From: Treponema primitia ZAS-2
GTDB lineage: Bacteria; Spirochaetota; Spirochaetia; Treponematales; Breznakiellaceae
Assembly: GCF_000214375.1 (NCBI RefSeq)
Contig: NC_015578.1
Span: 1,984,001-2,048,000 of the forward strand
Direction of reading: 5' to 3'
Length of the DNA: 64,000 nt
Shown here: in pieces, positions 8,523 to 17,334 of the stretch
Position numbering within the stretch: position 1 is the stretch's first letter
Layout: each line of letters starts with the position of its first letter
Notes under the pieces: generated by a model
What the model saw: the letters and a program-made list of their open reading frames with translations, nothing else
Database searches by the model: none
What the model was told of the DNA's origin: nothing
Translations under genes and position numbers: made by a program

Positions 8523-11207
8523 CTACTCCTTAAGCACCACCTCGGTGCGTCCGAATCCGCCCAACTCCGGGCGGGAGAAATAGTAATCCGCTACCATGGG
8601 CTGATTTTTCAGGAACTCGTGCACCCCCCGCTGGAGTATACCGTCCCCCTTGCCATGGACCACCGCAAATTCGTGGAGCCCCGTCATGGCTGCGGCGTCG
8701 ATCTGCCGTTCCAGGGTGGCCAGGGCCTCCTCCAGGCGCATACCCAGCAGGGACAATTCCATAAACGCCTGGGGCGCAGCGGCGTATTCCACCGGGGCGA
8801 TGAGGGGCTTTCTAGCTTCTGCGGGCCGGGCAATAGGGATAAGGTCCTGCTCGTTGAAGGTCATTTTCAGGGAGCCCAGTTCCACAACCCAGGCGCCTTT
8901 TTTTGCGGACCGGAGCACGGTTCCCCGGCTGCGCTGCTCACCGGCCAGAACCTCTGTCCCCGGCCCTAAGGCGGGCGCTTCTTTGCCCCCTTGCCCGGTA
9001 GCAGATGCCCCCGGCCCTGTTCCCGGTACGCCGGCGTTTTCTGCGCCCTTCCGTCCGGCGTTTCTGCGGGTTTTTCTGTTCCCCGTTTCCAGGGCTTCTC
9101 TGCCGTAGGTTTCCTCCAGGCGCCGCCGTTCACCGGAAAGGGCGGATTCTTCAGTCTCCAGGGCGGTCTCTTCGGCATTCACCGCTTCCTCCAGGGCGCG
9201 GAGGAATTCCTTTACCTTCAGGGTTTTATCCCGGGAAAGTTCCCCTTCCTTTACCTCCCGGACCAGGTTCTCCAGGGTCTTGCGGCTTTCGCTTAAAAGT
9301 TCCCGAAATTTGCCCATACCCCCGGACTTTATTTCCAGTTCCTTTTGCCTGAGCCTGAGTTCTTTCAGATCCGCAGCCCGGCGTTCTTCCCGGAGCCGGG
9401 TCTCCTCCTCCTGCCGCTCTTCATGGGCGGCGGCCAGTTCCCGGTGCTTTTCCTTGAGCCCCCGTATGAGGGCCGACACGTCCGCCCGCTCCTCCGCCAG
9501 ATAGCCCCGGGCGCCCCGCACCATGGCTTCGGGTAGGCCATTGCGGGCAGCAATATCCACGGCCCGGCTTTCACCAGGAACACCCATGACAATACGGTAG
9601 GTGGGGGACAGGGTACGGCTGTCAAAGTCCACCGAGGCGTTCTCTACACCCTCCCTGGTATAGCCGTAATTTTTAAGCATCCCGTGATGGGTGGTGACCA
9701 GGAGCCGAACTTTTTTTTCGATCAGGTAATCCAGGATTGCCATGGCGATGGCGCTCCCTTCCTCGGGGTCTGTGCCGGAACCCAGTTCGTCCAGCAGGAC
9801 CAGGGAACGCCCGGTTACCGAAGCGGTGATGGCGGCGATATTGGTCATGTGGGCAGAGAAGGTAGACAGGGACTGGCTCAAGGACTGCTCGTCCCCGATG
9901 TCGGCGTAGATGCCGTCAAACACCGGAAGCGCCGTACCTTCTCCTGAGGGCAGGGCAAGGCCGGACTGGTTCATCAGGGCAAAGAGCCCCACAGTTTTCA
10001 GGGCCACCGTTTTGCCCCCCGTGTTGGGCCCGGTGATGATCACGGTCCGGATCGTCCCGTCCATGAGAAAATCTATGGGAACTGCGGCGGAACCCAACAA
10101 GGGGTGCCGGGCCTGCTTCAGGGCAACCATGTCGCCGCCTTCATCGCCGCTGCTGTCCAGGGCGAATACCCCCCGGGTTTCCCGGGCATGGTGGGCACGG
10201 GCACGTATGGTTTCCAGTTCCACTATTTTTGTATGAAAAACCCCGAGAATTTCCCGTGATTCCGCCAGCCTGGCGGTCATTTCCCGCAAAACCCGCCGTA
10301 TCTCCGCTTCCAAGCGCCGCTGTTCTATGAGGAGTTCGTTGTTTTTTTCCACCACTTCTTCAGGCTCAACAAAAATGGTTTGCCCGGAAGATGAAACCTC
10401 ATGGACTATGCCCCGTATACGGCTTCGGTAATTGGCCTTCACTGCCAGTACCATACGACCGTCCCGCTGGGAGGGGATGGCCGATTGGAGCATACGCCGC
10501 TTGTCCTCATTTCCCGTATACCGGGAACCAGCGTTTTCCAGATCCCGGGTAATGCCCTGGATACGCCGTTTTATTTCCCGGAACTCCGGTAAATCCCGTA
10601 GCTTTCCATCCCGGTCCAGCACCCGGAATACTTCCCTGGATACGGCGGAACAATCTGGTATGAGCAAACACAGGGCTTGCAGGGGAGTAGCAGCTTTGGT
10701 ATCTATATATGTATCTTTTTTTATACTGTTTAAAGTCTCGGGCTCAAGACGAGTACTTCTACCTTGATTGTTATAATATTTTATACTACCTAAAGTCGAT
10801 GTTTTATTTCCATGCCCCAAAGAACCTTTTGTATGGATAGTATTATTTTTTATACTATTTAAAGTAATTTCTTCACTTCCCTTTATAAGCCAGGATTTTA
10901 GGGCTTCTCCTTGTTCCACAAAAAGTCCCAGGGCATAGGCTTCTTCCAATTCCAGGCAGGTCCCCTCTACTTCCAGAGCGGGGAGTATGGTTCCTATGCT
11001 TGGGATACTGCCCCGCTTTTCCTCGTCGCCGGAATTGATCCGGTCCAAGGTTTCCTGTACCTGGGCTTTCAGATGCGTCACCTCATCCCGGTCAATGACA
11101 GGCCTGGTTTGCAGTATCAAGTCCGCAGCCTCCTCACTTAGAGAGAGGGCTGCTACCCGGGAAAGGACGGTGGAAAATTCCAGCAGTTCAAGGGTTTTCT
11201 CAGTCAT
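8523..11207 (-). CDS. mutS2: MutS2 ATPase/endonuclease with Smr domain
   Basis: 894 aa from the ATG at 11207, chosen because MTEKTLELLEFSTV is the usual MutS2 beginning; the frame stays open to 11264. Walker A ITGPNTGGKTVALKT, the STFSAHMTNI loop, Walker B LVLLDELGSGTDPEEGSA, and a C-terminal Smr domain (GMRLEEALATLERQID ... VVHGKGDGILQ). The family acts in recombination control or in rescue of collided ribosomes. The start overlaps the rsgA stop by 8 bp. Odd: an AT-rich in-frame insert at about 10690-10870 with three TLxSIK repeats, and a Gly/Pro/Ala-rich linker before Smr. Confidence 0.95.
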   Translation of the reverse strand: MTEKTLELLEFSTVLSRVAALSLSEEAADLILQTRPVIDRDEVTHLKAQVQETLDRINSGDEEKRGSIPSIGTILPALEVEGTCLELEEAYALGLFVEQGEALKSWLIKGSEEITLNSIKNNTIHTKGSLGHGNKTSTLGSIKYYNNQGRSTRLEPETLNSIKKDTYIDTKAATPLQALCLLIPDCSAVSREVFRVLDRDGKLRDLPEFREIKRRIQGITRDLENAGSRYTGNEDKRRMLQSAIPSQRDGRMVLAVKANYRSRIRGIVHEVSSSGQTIFVEPEEVVEKNNELLIEQRRLEAEIRRVLREMTARLAESREILGVFHTKIVELETIRARAHHARETRGVFALDSSGDEGGDMVALKQARHPLLGSAAVPIDFLMDGTIRTVIITGPNTGGKTVALKTVGLFALMNQSGLALPSGEGTALPVFDGIYADIGDEQSLSQSLSTFSAHMTNIAAITASVTGRSLVLLDELGSGTDPEEGSAIAMAILDYLIEKKVRLLVTTHHGMLKNYGYTREGVENASVDFDSRTLSPTYRIVMGVPGESRAVDIAARNGLPEAMVRGARGYLAEERADVSALIRGLKEKHRELAAAHEERQEEETRLREERRAADLKELRLRQKELEIKSGGMGKFRELLSESRKTLENLVREVKEGELSRDKTLKVKEFLRALEEAVNAEETALETEESALSGERRRLEETYGREALETGNRKTRRNAGRKGAENAGVPGTGPGASATGQGGKEAPALGPGTEVLAGEQRSRGTVLRSAKKGAWVVELGSLKMTFNEQDLIPIARPAEARKPLIAPVEYAAAPQAFMELSLLGMRLEEALATLERQIDAAAMTGLHEFAVVHGKGDGILQRGVHEFLKNQPMVADYYFSRPELGGFGRTEVVLKE
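10717..10865 (-). repeat. Triple AT-rich in-frame repeat inside mutS2
   Basis: Three copies of a ~20-bp sequence (10717-10736, 10777-10796, 10846-10865) with consensus TTTTATACTRYYTAAAGT on the plus strand, 60-70 bp apart. On the coding strand they give TLNSIK, TLGSIK and TLNSIK within an Asn/Lys/Ser/Thr-rich segment. The surrounding mutS2 is GC-rich, so the block stands out by composition. It sits in the domain before the ATPase core and does not break the frame. Confidence 0.75.
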
Positions 11208-12135
11208 GGGAGGGTTCCGACATTTCATCTCGGATGCGAAGAAAACTTTCATACCTGTCCTCATGGATCACCCCGGCATGAACCGCCTCCATGATCTTGC
11301 AGCCCGGCTCGCTCACATGGGAGCAGGAATGGCCATAACTGCATCGCCCGGCCAGGGGGGCAAATTCCCGCAGATAGAGGATCAGGGAGGCGCTATCTAT
11401 CCCGTGGGGGATAAAGCGGCGTATTCCCGGGGTATCGATGATACGGGTGGTTTCCCCTTCCCCGGGAATCTCCTCCAGGAAAGACATGGTTGTGGTATGG
11501 TTGCCCCGGTCAAATTTTTCGTTGATCGCTCCCACCCGGATATTCCGCCCGGGAACCAGGGCATTGATCAGGCTGGACTTCCCTACCCCGCTCTGCCCCA
11601 GCATCGCAGAAATACGGTTCCTAACCAGTCGGCGGAATTTGTCCATTCCTTCTCCGGTCTTGGCAGATATGCGCAGGACCTTGTAACCGATACGGGTGAA
11701 ATCTTCCAGCCGTTCTTCCACATCAAGATCATCCTCGGACAGGTCGTATTTGTTGCAGATGATCACTGCGGGGATATTGGCGATTTCCCCCTGAAGCAGG
11801 GCCCGGTCCAGGAACCGGGGCCGGAAAGGCGGGGAGACCGGGGTGGTGACGCAGAGCACCTGATCCACATTGGCCGCAAGCAACTGGGGCGACTGGCCCT
11901 TTTGGTTAAACCGGGTCAAAAGGTTACGCCGTTTCTCAAGGCTCAAGATGAGCCCTGTACCATCCTGGGCAAGATCGCTTTCAAAAATCACCCGATCCCC
12001 CGGGGCCAGGGGGTTATAGAAACCCTCAACCCCTTTCAATATCTTGCCCTTGAGGTGACACTCAAATTCGGCGCCCCCTTCATCGCTCTTTACAGTGAAG
12101 ATATTCCGGGAACCCCGAATCACCAGCCCCGTCAT
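11200..12135 (-). CDS. rsgA: Ribosome small-subunit GTPase RsgA
   Basis: A 311-aa circularly permuted GTPase that tests maturation of the 30S ribosomal subunit. N-terminal OB fold, then G4 (CNKYDL) before G1 (LGQSGVGKSSLINAL) and G3 (DTPGIRRF), the permuted order typical of RsgA/YjeQ. The C-terminal zinc site is CSYGHSCSHVSEPGC. Its ATG overlaps the murI stop as ATGA and its stop overlaps the mutS2 start, so the run is translationally coupled. Confidence 0.95.
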   Translation of the reverse strand: MTGLVIRGSRNIFTVKSDEGGAEFECHLKGKILKGVEGFYNPLAPGDRVIFESDLAQDGTGLILSLEKRRNLLTRFNQKGQSPQLLAANVDQVLCVTTPVSPPFRPRFLDRALLQGEIANIPAVIICNKYDLSEDDLDVEERLEDFTRIGYKVLRISAKTGEGMDKFRRLVRNRISAMLGQSGVGKSSLINALVPGRNIRVGAINEKFDRGNHTTTMSFLEEIPGEGETTRIIDTPGIRRFIPHGIDSASLILYLREFAPLAGRCSYGHSCSHVSEPGCKIMEAVHAGVIHEDRYESFLRIRDEMSEPSHD

Positions 12136-13025
12136 GGACGCCCCCCCTGATCGGGACCACTTGCAATACCGACTTTAGTCGGCAAGTTCCCCGCGCATTT
12201 TGCAACGAAGTTCCCCGCGCAAAGGGTCAGGCCGAAGGCTTGCGCCCGTTCTTCCCAGACCGGCTCAAGCGGCTCAAGGCCGGTAACCAGCAGTAAAGCT
12301 GCCGGGCCTTCGGCTGCCGAAGTTTCCGCTGTCACACCAGCTCGCAATCCCCCCTGATCCAACAGGGCCTCTGCCCGGCGGGAAACCCCTGCAATGGAAT
12401 CGTGGATGGAAAGCTCCCCTTTGGCCAGGGCCTTAAAATCATCCAAAAGAAAAAGGAAGTGGGTACAGCCCAGGACTATAGCGTCAGCCCCTGCCCGGCG
12501 GAATTCTTCGATGTAAGGAGAGGCTATACTCCGGCGCTCCTCTTCCCCGGCAAGGGCATACCGGTGTTCCACAAAGTCTACCAGGTCCGGAGCGGCAAGG
12601 GCAGTGACCGCGCAGTCCGGCCCGAACCGGGCTGCCAGTTCCGCGATATAGGGATCCCTGATGGTCCTGTCAGTCCCCAGCACCCCGATATGCCGGCGCT
12701 TGCTGGCAAGGACCGCAGGTTTCACCGCCGGCACGGTACCCACCAGGGGCAGATCGGGAAAGGTTTCCCGAAGTGAAGCCAGGGCTGACACCGTGGCGGT
12801 ATTGCAGGCAATCACTCCCAGCTTGGGGTTAAACTGCCCCCGAAGCCGTGCCACAAGGCTGCTTAACAGGGCGATCAACTCTTCCCGTTCCCGGCGCCCG
12901 TAGGGAAAATGTTCCCGGTCCGCACAGTAGACCAGAGCTTCATGAGGATTGTGGTGGTGAAAATGTTGGCAGTAGGGAAGGCCCCCGATACCGGAGTCCA
13001 AAAAAAGTATAGGTCTATTATCCAT
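12132..13025 (-). CDS. murI: Glutamate racemase
   Basis: 297 aa, making D-glutamate for peptidoglycan. FLDSGIGGLPYC at the start, IACNTATVSAL (first catalytic Cys) and VLGCTHFLFL (second catalytic Cys) are all present. The last ~28 residues (LCAGNFVAKCAGNLPTKVGI...) are not family-like: they are the translation of two tandem copies of the dispersed repeat, so the C-terminus has been extended or replaced by it. It follows the zinc-ribbon gene by 5 bp and overlaps rsgA by 4 bp. Confidence 0.94.
   Translation of the reverse strand: MDNRPILFLDSGIGGLPYCQHFHHHNPHEALVYCADREHFPYGRREREELIALLSSLVARLRGQFNPKLGVIACNTATVSALASLRETFPDLPLVGTVPAVKPAVLASKRRHIGVLGTDRTIRDPYIAELAARFGPDCAVTALAAPDLVDFVEHRYALAGEEERRSIASPYIEEFRRAGADAIVLGCTHFLFLLDDFKALAKGELSIHDSIAGVSRRAEALLDQGGLRAGVTAETSAAEGPAALLLVTGLEPLEPVWEERAQAFGLTLCAGNFVAKCAGNLPTKVGIASGPDQGGRP
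12159..12222 (+). repeat. Dispersed intragenic repeat, copy 2 (tandem, in murI)
   Basis: One complete unit at 12200-12222 (TTGCAACGAAGTTCCCCGCG then CAA) and a variant unit at 12159-12197. In the variant the ACTTGCAA and AAGTTCCCCGCGCA ends are separated by the 14-bp palindrome CCGACTTTAGTCGG. Both are on the plus strand although murI is on the minus strand. They encode the CAGNFVA/CAGNLPT tail of MurI. Confidence 0.85.
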
Positions 13026-13030
13026 ATTTT

Positions 13031-13327
13031 CTAGGGTTTAAAAAGATTGTCAAAGGCCGATTTTGCGGAAACAGCCTTTTCCCGAGGCCCTGCCTCGCCC
13101 GGTGTGGGGGAACGGAACCGGGCATTAAGGGAAAACCAGTCGCAAAAATTACCCCTGTCCTTTTCCGCCGGTGGTTCGGCATTGGGTTCCGAACAGTCCC
13201 CCCGTGCGCCGGGCAGGAAAAACCGGCAATGCCGGCAAACCCGGAGATCCTTGCCGCATTCGGGGCAGCGCAGGGAACGGCCCAGGGGATTGGGGTCCAA
13301 TATTGGGGAACCACAGTACCAACACAT
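13031..13327 (-). CDS. Small zinc-ribbon protein
   Basis: 98 aa from the ATG at 13327; the frame extends to 13423 but that part is Pro-rich and has no family look. CWYCGSPI, LRCPECGKDLRVCRHCRFF and later NFCDWF give several CxxC pairs, consistent with two structural zinc sites. The C-terminal part is Lys/Pro/Ala-rich. First gene of the apparent murI-rsgA-mutS2 operon. Function unknown; similar short zinc-ribbon proteins are common in spirochaetes. Confidence 0.7.
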   Translation of the reverse strand: MCWYCGSPILDPNPLGRSLRCPECGKDLRVCRHCRFFLPGARGDCSEPNAEPPAEKDRGNFCDWFSLNARFRSPTPGEAGPREKAVSAKSAFDNLFKP

Positions 13328-13443
13328 GGGGTAATCATACTGCGGTGGGGGAATTCTGGCAAGGGCGGGGGGAATAAGAATCGCTAAACAATACCTGGCG
13401 CCTACCCCTACCCCATACCCCAAAAGGGTGCTATACTAACCTC

Positions 13444-14037
13444 ATGTTTACCCTAATCCCCTGCGCCGCCGGCTGCGGCAGAAACGCTATTACCGGTTCT
13501 TCGGTTTGTTCAGTCCATGCGGCGGATCCCAAAAAGGAAGGGCGGCGTATCGCGGAGTACATTACCCAACGGGAGGTTATCAAAAACCTCAACGCCTCGG
13601 GTTTATATTTTGAAAACGACGATTTTTCCCACCGGCATTACTATGGCTGTGATTTTATCGGCGCATCCTTTTTTCATTGTACCTTTGTGGACACCTTTAT
13701 GCGGATGAGTTTCTTTGATTCTGCCCAGTTCCAGGATTGCGACTTTTCAAAAAGCGATCTACAGTTTCTGTCCTTTGGGGGGTCCTCTATTCTGAACTGT
13801 ACCTTTACAGGCTCCGAACTGGTGCATGTCAATTTTGGGGGAGCCGGCATCTCAGAATGCCGTTTCAATAATTCTAATCTTTACAACAGCCGTTTCATTA
13901 ATGCTGATATGAACTGTTCCGACTTTATCGATTGCAACATAAAAAAAACCTATTTTATACAGGCCCGTCAGGAAGGTATCTCCTTTAAATCATCCAATAC
14001 GGCTGAGGCAATCTTTGAATACGGCGAAGAGGACTAG
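13444..14037 (+). CDS. Pentapeptide-repeat protein
   Basis: 197 aa. The N-terminus has a small Cys cluster (CAAGCGRNAITGSSVCSVH), a probable zinc knuckle. From about residue 55 the sequence runs in five-residue repeats centred on Phe/Leu (GCDFIGASFFHCTFVDTFMR, CDFSKSDLQF, CRFNNSNLYNSRFINADMNC), predicting a right-handed quadrilateral beta-helix. Some family members mimic DNA and protect gyrase; nothing here shows that activity. The stop is directly followed by the GTG of the next gene, so the two are probably co-translated. Confidence 0.82.
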   Translation: MFTLIPCAAGCGRNAITGSSVCSVHAADPKKEGRRIAEYITQREVIKNLNASGLYFENDDFSHRHYYGCDFIGASFFHCTFVDTFMRMSFFDSAQFQDCDFSKSDLQFLSFGGSSILNCTFTGSELVHVNFGGAGISECRFNNSNLYNSRFINADMNCSDFIDCNIKKTYFIQARQEGISFKSSNTAEAIFEYGEED

Positions 14038-14757
14038 GTGAAACTTTTTTTTCATTATTGCAGTTTTGGTTTCAGTAATTGTTATGTCCTGGGGACCGAC
14101 TACGGCTGCGAGGACCTTCAGACGTCTATGTTCGCAGGGGAAACACCATCTCACCGCGAGGCGGCGACTCCTAGGGAGTCGGCGACTCCTAGGGAGGCGG
14201 CGCCTCCCAGGGAGGCGATCATCATCGATCCCGGTAATATGGACAAGACAATCCTTGATTTTATCGAGCAGAATAACTACAAGCTCTCAGGGGTGCTGGT
14301 AACCCACGATCACCTGAATCATGTCCACGGGCTGCGGACCCTCAAACATATCTACGATGTGGAAATATACGCGGTGAACCACATCATTCTGGATAATAAA
14401 ACTACCATGGTAAAGGACGGTGATACCTTCAACATAGGCTCTTTTCATGTGGAGGTGATTTCCGTACCCGGCCATTCATCGGATTCAGCGGTATATAAAA
14501 TAAACCACATGCTCTTTACCGGAGACGCCCTCAATGCGGGTATGCTGGGGACTACCGCAAGTTCCTACGGCGCAGAAGTCCAGATGACCGCCATACGGAG
14601 CAAGATATTTTCCCTTCCGGGAAATTATGTGGTTCTCCCCGGCCATGGCCCGCCTTCTACCCTGGAAACGGAACGGCGATTCAATGCGGGGATACAGATC
14701 TTTGAACAGCACAAGAAAAGGCGCCCAAGCTTTGATGTAGAAACCTGGGAGGATTAG
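14038..14757 (+). CDS. Metallo-beta-lactamase-fold hydrolase
   Basis: 239 aa with GTG start immediately after the previous stop. THDHLNHVHG is the metal-binding HxHxDH-type motif (here with Asn), followed by the downstream metal ligands VPGHSSDSAVY, LFTGDAL and LPGHGP, as in glyoxalase II-like hydrolases. At residues ~38-60 it carries a tandem Pro-Arg-Glu-Ala repeat (ATPRESATPREAAPPREA) from 18-bp DNA repeats. It converges on and slightly overlaps the lipoprotein gene. Substrate unknown, possibly a thioester such as S-lactoylglutathione-like compounds. Confidence 0.85.
   Translation: MKLFFHYCSFGFSNCYVLGTDYGCEDLQTSMFAGETPSHREAATPRESATPREAAPPREAIIIDPGNMDKTILDFIEQNNYKLSGVLVTHDHLNHVHGLRTLKHIYDVEIYAVNHIILDNKTTMVKDGDTFNIGSFHVEVISVPGHSSDSAVYKINHMLFTGDALNAGMLGTTASSYGAEVQMTAIRSKIFSLPGNYVVLPGHGPPSTLETERRFNAGIQIFEQHKKRRPSFDVETWED
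14155..14217 (+). repeat. 18-bp tandem repeats within the hydrolase gene
   Basis: About 3.5 units of consensus AGGGAGKCGGCGMCTCCY (14155-14172 diverged, 14173-14190, 14191-14208, 14209-14217 partial). Each unit is itself nearly palindromic (GAGTCG-G-CGACTC). The length is a multiple of three, keeping the frame and adding a Pro/Arg/Glu/Ala linker just before the first strand of the fold. Confidence 0.85.
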
Positions 14758-16472
14758 GGGGCCTTACGGACGCTCACCTGCCAAACCCTGCCTGCGGCCA
14801 GATTCCAGCGGCGGTTTACATAGGATGAAAAGGCGTTGGCCTCGGCGGTAAAGGCTGCGGCCAGTTCAGGCCAGTTTCCAGCAGCTTCGTCCTTTGGGGG
14901 AAGCACTGTTCGCCGCCAGGAACTTTCGTCGATACGCCCTGCCAGGGTTTCTCCGAAATACACCCCGGCCCGGGACGAAGGCTGCTGCAGAATATGGGCC
15001 ATAAATTCATTTACCATCAGGTACTGATCCTTCAAGTCGTAGTGTTGATAATCAAAATAGGAAAGGATAAAGTTCTTTGCAAGGCGGGGCAGGGTTTCCC
15101 AGCGCCGGCTGCTGAAGGCGCGGAATTCCTCGTCAATGAAGAAAATACCGTGGAACCCCTCATGGGCCATGAACATGCTGCGCAGATAATCCGCCGATTC
15201 CCGGGAAATGGAAATGATAGCCCCCTGCCCCGCCGCGTAAGCCCCGGCGCCTGTACGGACCAGGATGCCCGCAGCTTCCAGGATAGCCCCCAGTTCCCGC
15301 TCCTCGCTGAGCAGGGGAAAATTCTGAGCCCTGGCAGCCTCAAAAAAATGGGCCAGATCCTCAGCGCGGTAATCATGGGCATTCCAGCCATGGAGTTCCG
15401 CGATCTCCTCATCCGGCGCAAGCCGCCCCCGGAACCCCGCCTTTTCTGTAAAGAAGGCCAGCCGTTTAAGCAGCCGGTCCTGGATAGCGTAATCCGCAGT
15501 ATCGAATATCAATATTGAAGGGAACCGTTCCCAGCGGAAAACCTCAAAACGCCGATCCCGCCAGGCTTCCTGGTTTATGCCCAGGATCAAGCCCGGGTCG
15601 GCCGGCGCCGGTTCCAAAGGGAAAGGCCGCACCGGAGCGGCATCCAGGACCAGGGAAAGCGGGGCGCCTGAAATACCCAGGGGGAAAGTTTCCAAGGGAA
15701 ACGCCCCCGGGGGAAGGGTGATCTCTCTCGGCCTGACAGACCATTCATACCGTACCGGTCCCGCCTGGACAAACACCTTCTCCCCTGCCGGTACATCCCC
15801 AAAGGCCGCCTGTAATGCTATAGCCCCGGCAAAACGGAAGGCCACCGGAATATCAATAACCAGGGCATTGTCCCGGGAAAACACAAATGGTGTGGCTTTT
15901 AGAACAGGGGGCCCGGACTTGTCCTGCTCAAGGGTAAAGCCGTACCAGCGCTTTATAATACCCAGTGAGTCAAGCTGAAACTGAACATCGATCCCGGAAG
16001 TGCCGGTTTTCTCCAGCCTAAGCCCCAGGGTACGGAGAGGCTCCGCAGGCAAGGGCACACTGTAACGGATCCTGCGCGGACGGGTTTCAATACCCAGGAA
16101 GGATGCGTCCCGGGGGAGTTCCCAGGCGGCGTTTCCGTTTAGCTCCAGCACAAGCTGGTAAGATACCGGATTCCCGGTTGGAACCATGCCCCCCTCCCCC
16201 AGGCCGGCAAAATGGTATTCCAGCTCCAGGGAACTATTCCCCCCTATGGCTGCCGGTACCGCGAGGGAGTAACTTAGGTTTTTTGGTTTATCCGGAGAAA
16301 TAAGGCCGGAGACTGATTCTTTGGAAAGGGCATAGAATTCCTGTGCGGACCCGGGGACATCAGAAATGCCATAAAAGGGTATGGCTGCCGGCTCTTTATA
16401 GGAGCAGGAGGCCAATACCGGAAGCAACAGGATTAGTATGCGCAGCTTTTCTGAAAGGGTTTTAAAATACAT
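14754..16472 (-). CDS. Lipoprotein with HEGFH metalloprotease-like motif
   Basis: 572 aa. The signal peptide ends in lipobox LPVLASC, so it is probably membrane-anchored outside the cytoplasm. The N-terminal two-thirds are beta-rich with no recognised domain. Near residue ~430, FMAHEGFHGIFFIDEEF resembles an HExxH zinc site (HEGFH), followed ~45 residues later by YLMVNEFMAHIL, which could give the third ligand as in gluzincins. Peptidase activity is inference. It starts 12 bp after the upstream gene, so an operon is likely. Confidence 0.72.
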   Translation of the reverse strand: MYFKTLSEKLRILILLLPVLASCSYKEPAAIPFYGISDVPGSAQEFYALSKESVSGLISPDKPKNLSYSLAVPAAIGGNSSLELEYHFAGLGEGGMVPTGNPVSYQLVLELNGNAAWELPRDASFLGIETRPRRIRYSVPLPAEPLRTLGLRLEKTGTSGIDVQFQLDSLGIIKRWYGFTLEQDKSGPPVLKATPFVFSRDNALVIDIPVAFRFAGAIALQAAFGDVPAGEKVFVQAGPVRYEWSVRPREITLPPGAFPLETFPLGISGAPLSLVLDAAPVRPFPLEPAPADPGLILGINQEAWRDRRFEVFRWERFPSILIFDTADYAIQDRLLKRLAFFTEKAGFRGRLAPDEEIAELHGWNAHDYRAEDLAHFFEAARAQNFPLLSEERELGAILEAAGILVRTGAGAYAAGQGAIISISRESADYLRSMFMAHEGFHGIFFIDEEFRAFSSRRWETLPRLAKNFILSYFDYQHYDLKDQYLMVNEFMAHILQQPSSRAGVYFGETLAGRIDESSWRRTVLPPKDEAAGNWPELAAAFTAEANAFSSYVNRRWNLAAGRVWQVSVRKAP

Positions 16473-16483
16473 TGCCCCTGGCC

Positions 16484-17263
16484 TTAAAGGGCAATAATTC
16501 CCCGGGCCATAAGCTGGGCAAGGGAATATTTCCGTTCCATGGTTGTATCACCTTCACTGCGGAGAAAGGTTTCAAGCTGAGCGGAAAAGGATTCGGGCAG
16601 GATGGGCAATTCGCGAATCTGCTTATCATAGGCCCGGTGAGAAGGCTCAAAACGATGGTTGATGCAAAACAGAGTGACACAGGCGGCTTTGATAAAACCG
16701 GCGGAAGAGATGAGATAATAAAAATCATCATTCTGGAACAGCGCCGCCCCAAGGTCGCTTAAAAAATGTTCCATCTTGGACTGGTGAATATCCCGCATGG
16801 CTTCCCAAAAGGATATGTCCAGGTTGTGAAGCCGCTCCCGGATTTTTTCGATCCAAGCGGTACGGTGGAAGAGTATTTCCCCGTAAGCCAGCCGGTAATA
16901 CCCGTAGGTGCCTGAATCTTTGATAAGCCAGAGCTGATCCAGCTTGATATCCGCGATGTTTACCAGTTCATCGATCTTCCCGGTCTCCTTATATTCAATC
17001 CGCACCGGTATATCCCCGATGAGAAACCGGTCCTTCTTCCCCTGGTTTGAAGTTTCAAAGGCAGCCACATCATCTCCGTAGAGACCGCAACGTTCATCCG
17101 GTCCGGGCAAGGCGCCAAAATAAAACACGTCAAGGATCAGGGCAAAATAAGGGTCCAGAGTATCCGGCAGGGCAGCCTCATTGAGGGAAACACATTCAAC
17201 CCCGCTCCATTTAGAAAGGACCTGGACAAATCGGTCCACCAACTGTTTAGTCTTATATTTCAT
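16484..17263 (-). CDS. Hypothetical protein, possibly DUF4037-like nucleotidyltransferase
   Basis: 259 aa from the ATG at 17263, preceded by AAAGGGAATTGCA; the frame extends 19 codons further without a ribosome site. LDPYFALILDVFYFGALPGP looks like the acidic pair of a nucleotidyltransferase fold, and the C-terminal part is helical (GTYGYYRLAYGEILFHRTAW). Resemblance to DUF4037 proteins is tentative. It sits 12 bp upstream of the HEGFH lipoprotein gene. Function unknown. Confidence 0.65.
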   Translation of the reverse strand: MKYKTKQLVDRFVQVLSKWSGVECVSLNEAALPDTLDPYFALILDVFYFGALPGPDERCGLYGDDVAAFETSNQGKKDRFLIGDIPVRIEYKETGKIDELVNIADIKLDQLWLIKDSGTYGYYRLAYGEILFHRTAWIEKIRERLHNLDISFWEAMRDIHQSKMEHFLSDLGAALFQNDDFYYLISSAGFIKAACVTLFCINHRFEPSHRAYDKQIRELPILPESFSAQLETFLRSEGDTTMERKYSLAQLMARGIIAL

Positions 17264-17334
17264 TGCAATTCCCTTTATAATGAGTATAACACGGGAAGCT
17301 GAGAAAAAAGAAGGGGACAAACGAAAGAAAGCTT

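Noticed and set aside
10987-12150. Long plus-strand frame of 387 codons
   Set aside because: It lies antisense to mutS2 and rsgA, both of which have full family motifs; it is a shadow of their codon bias.
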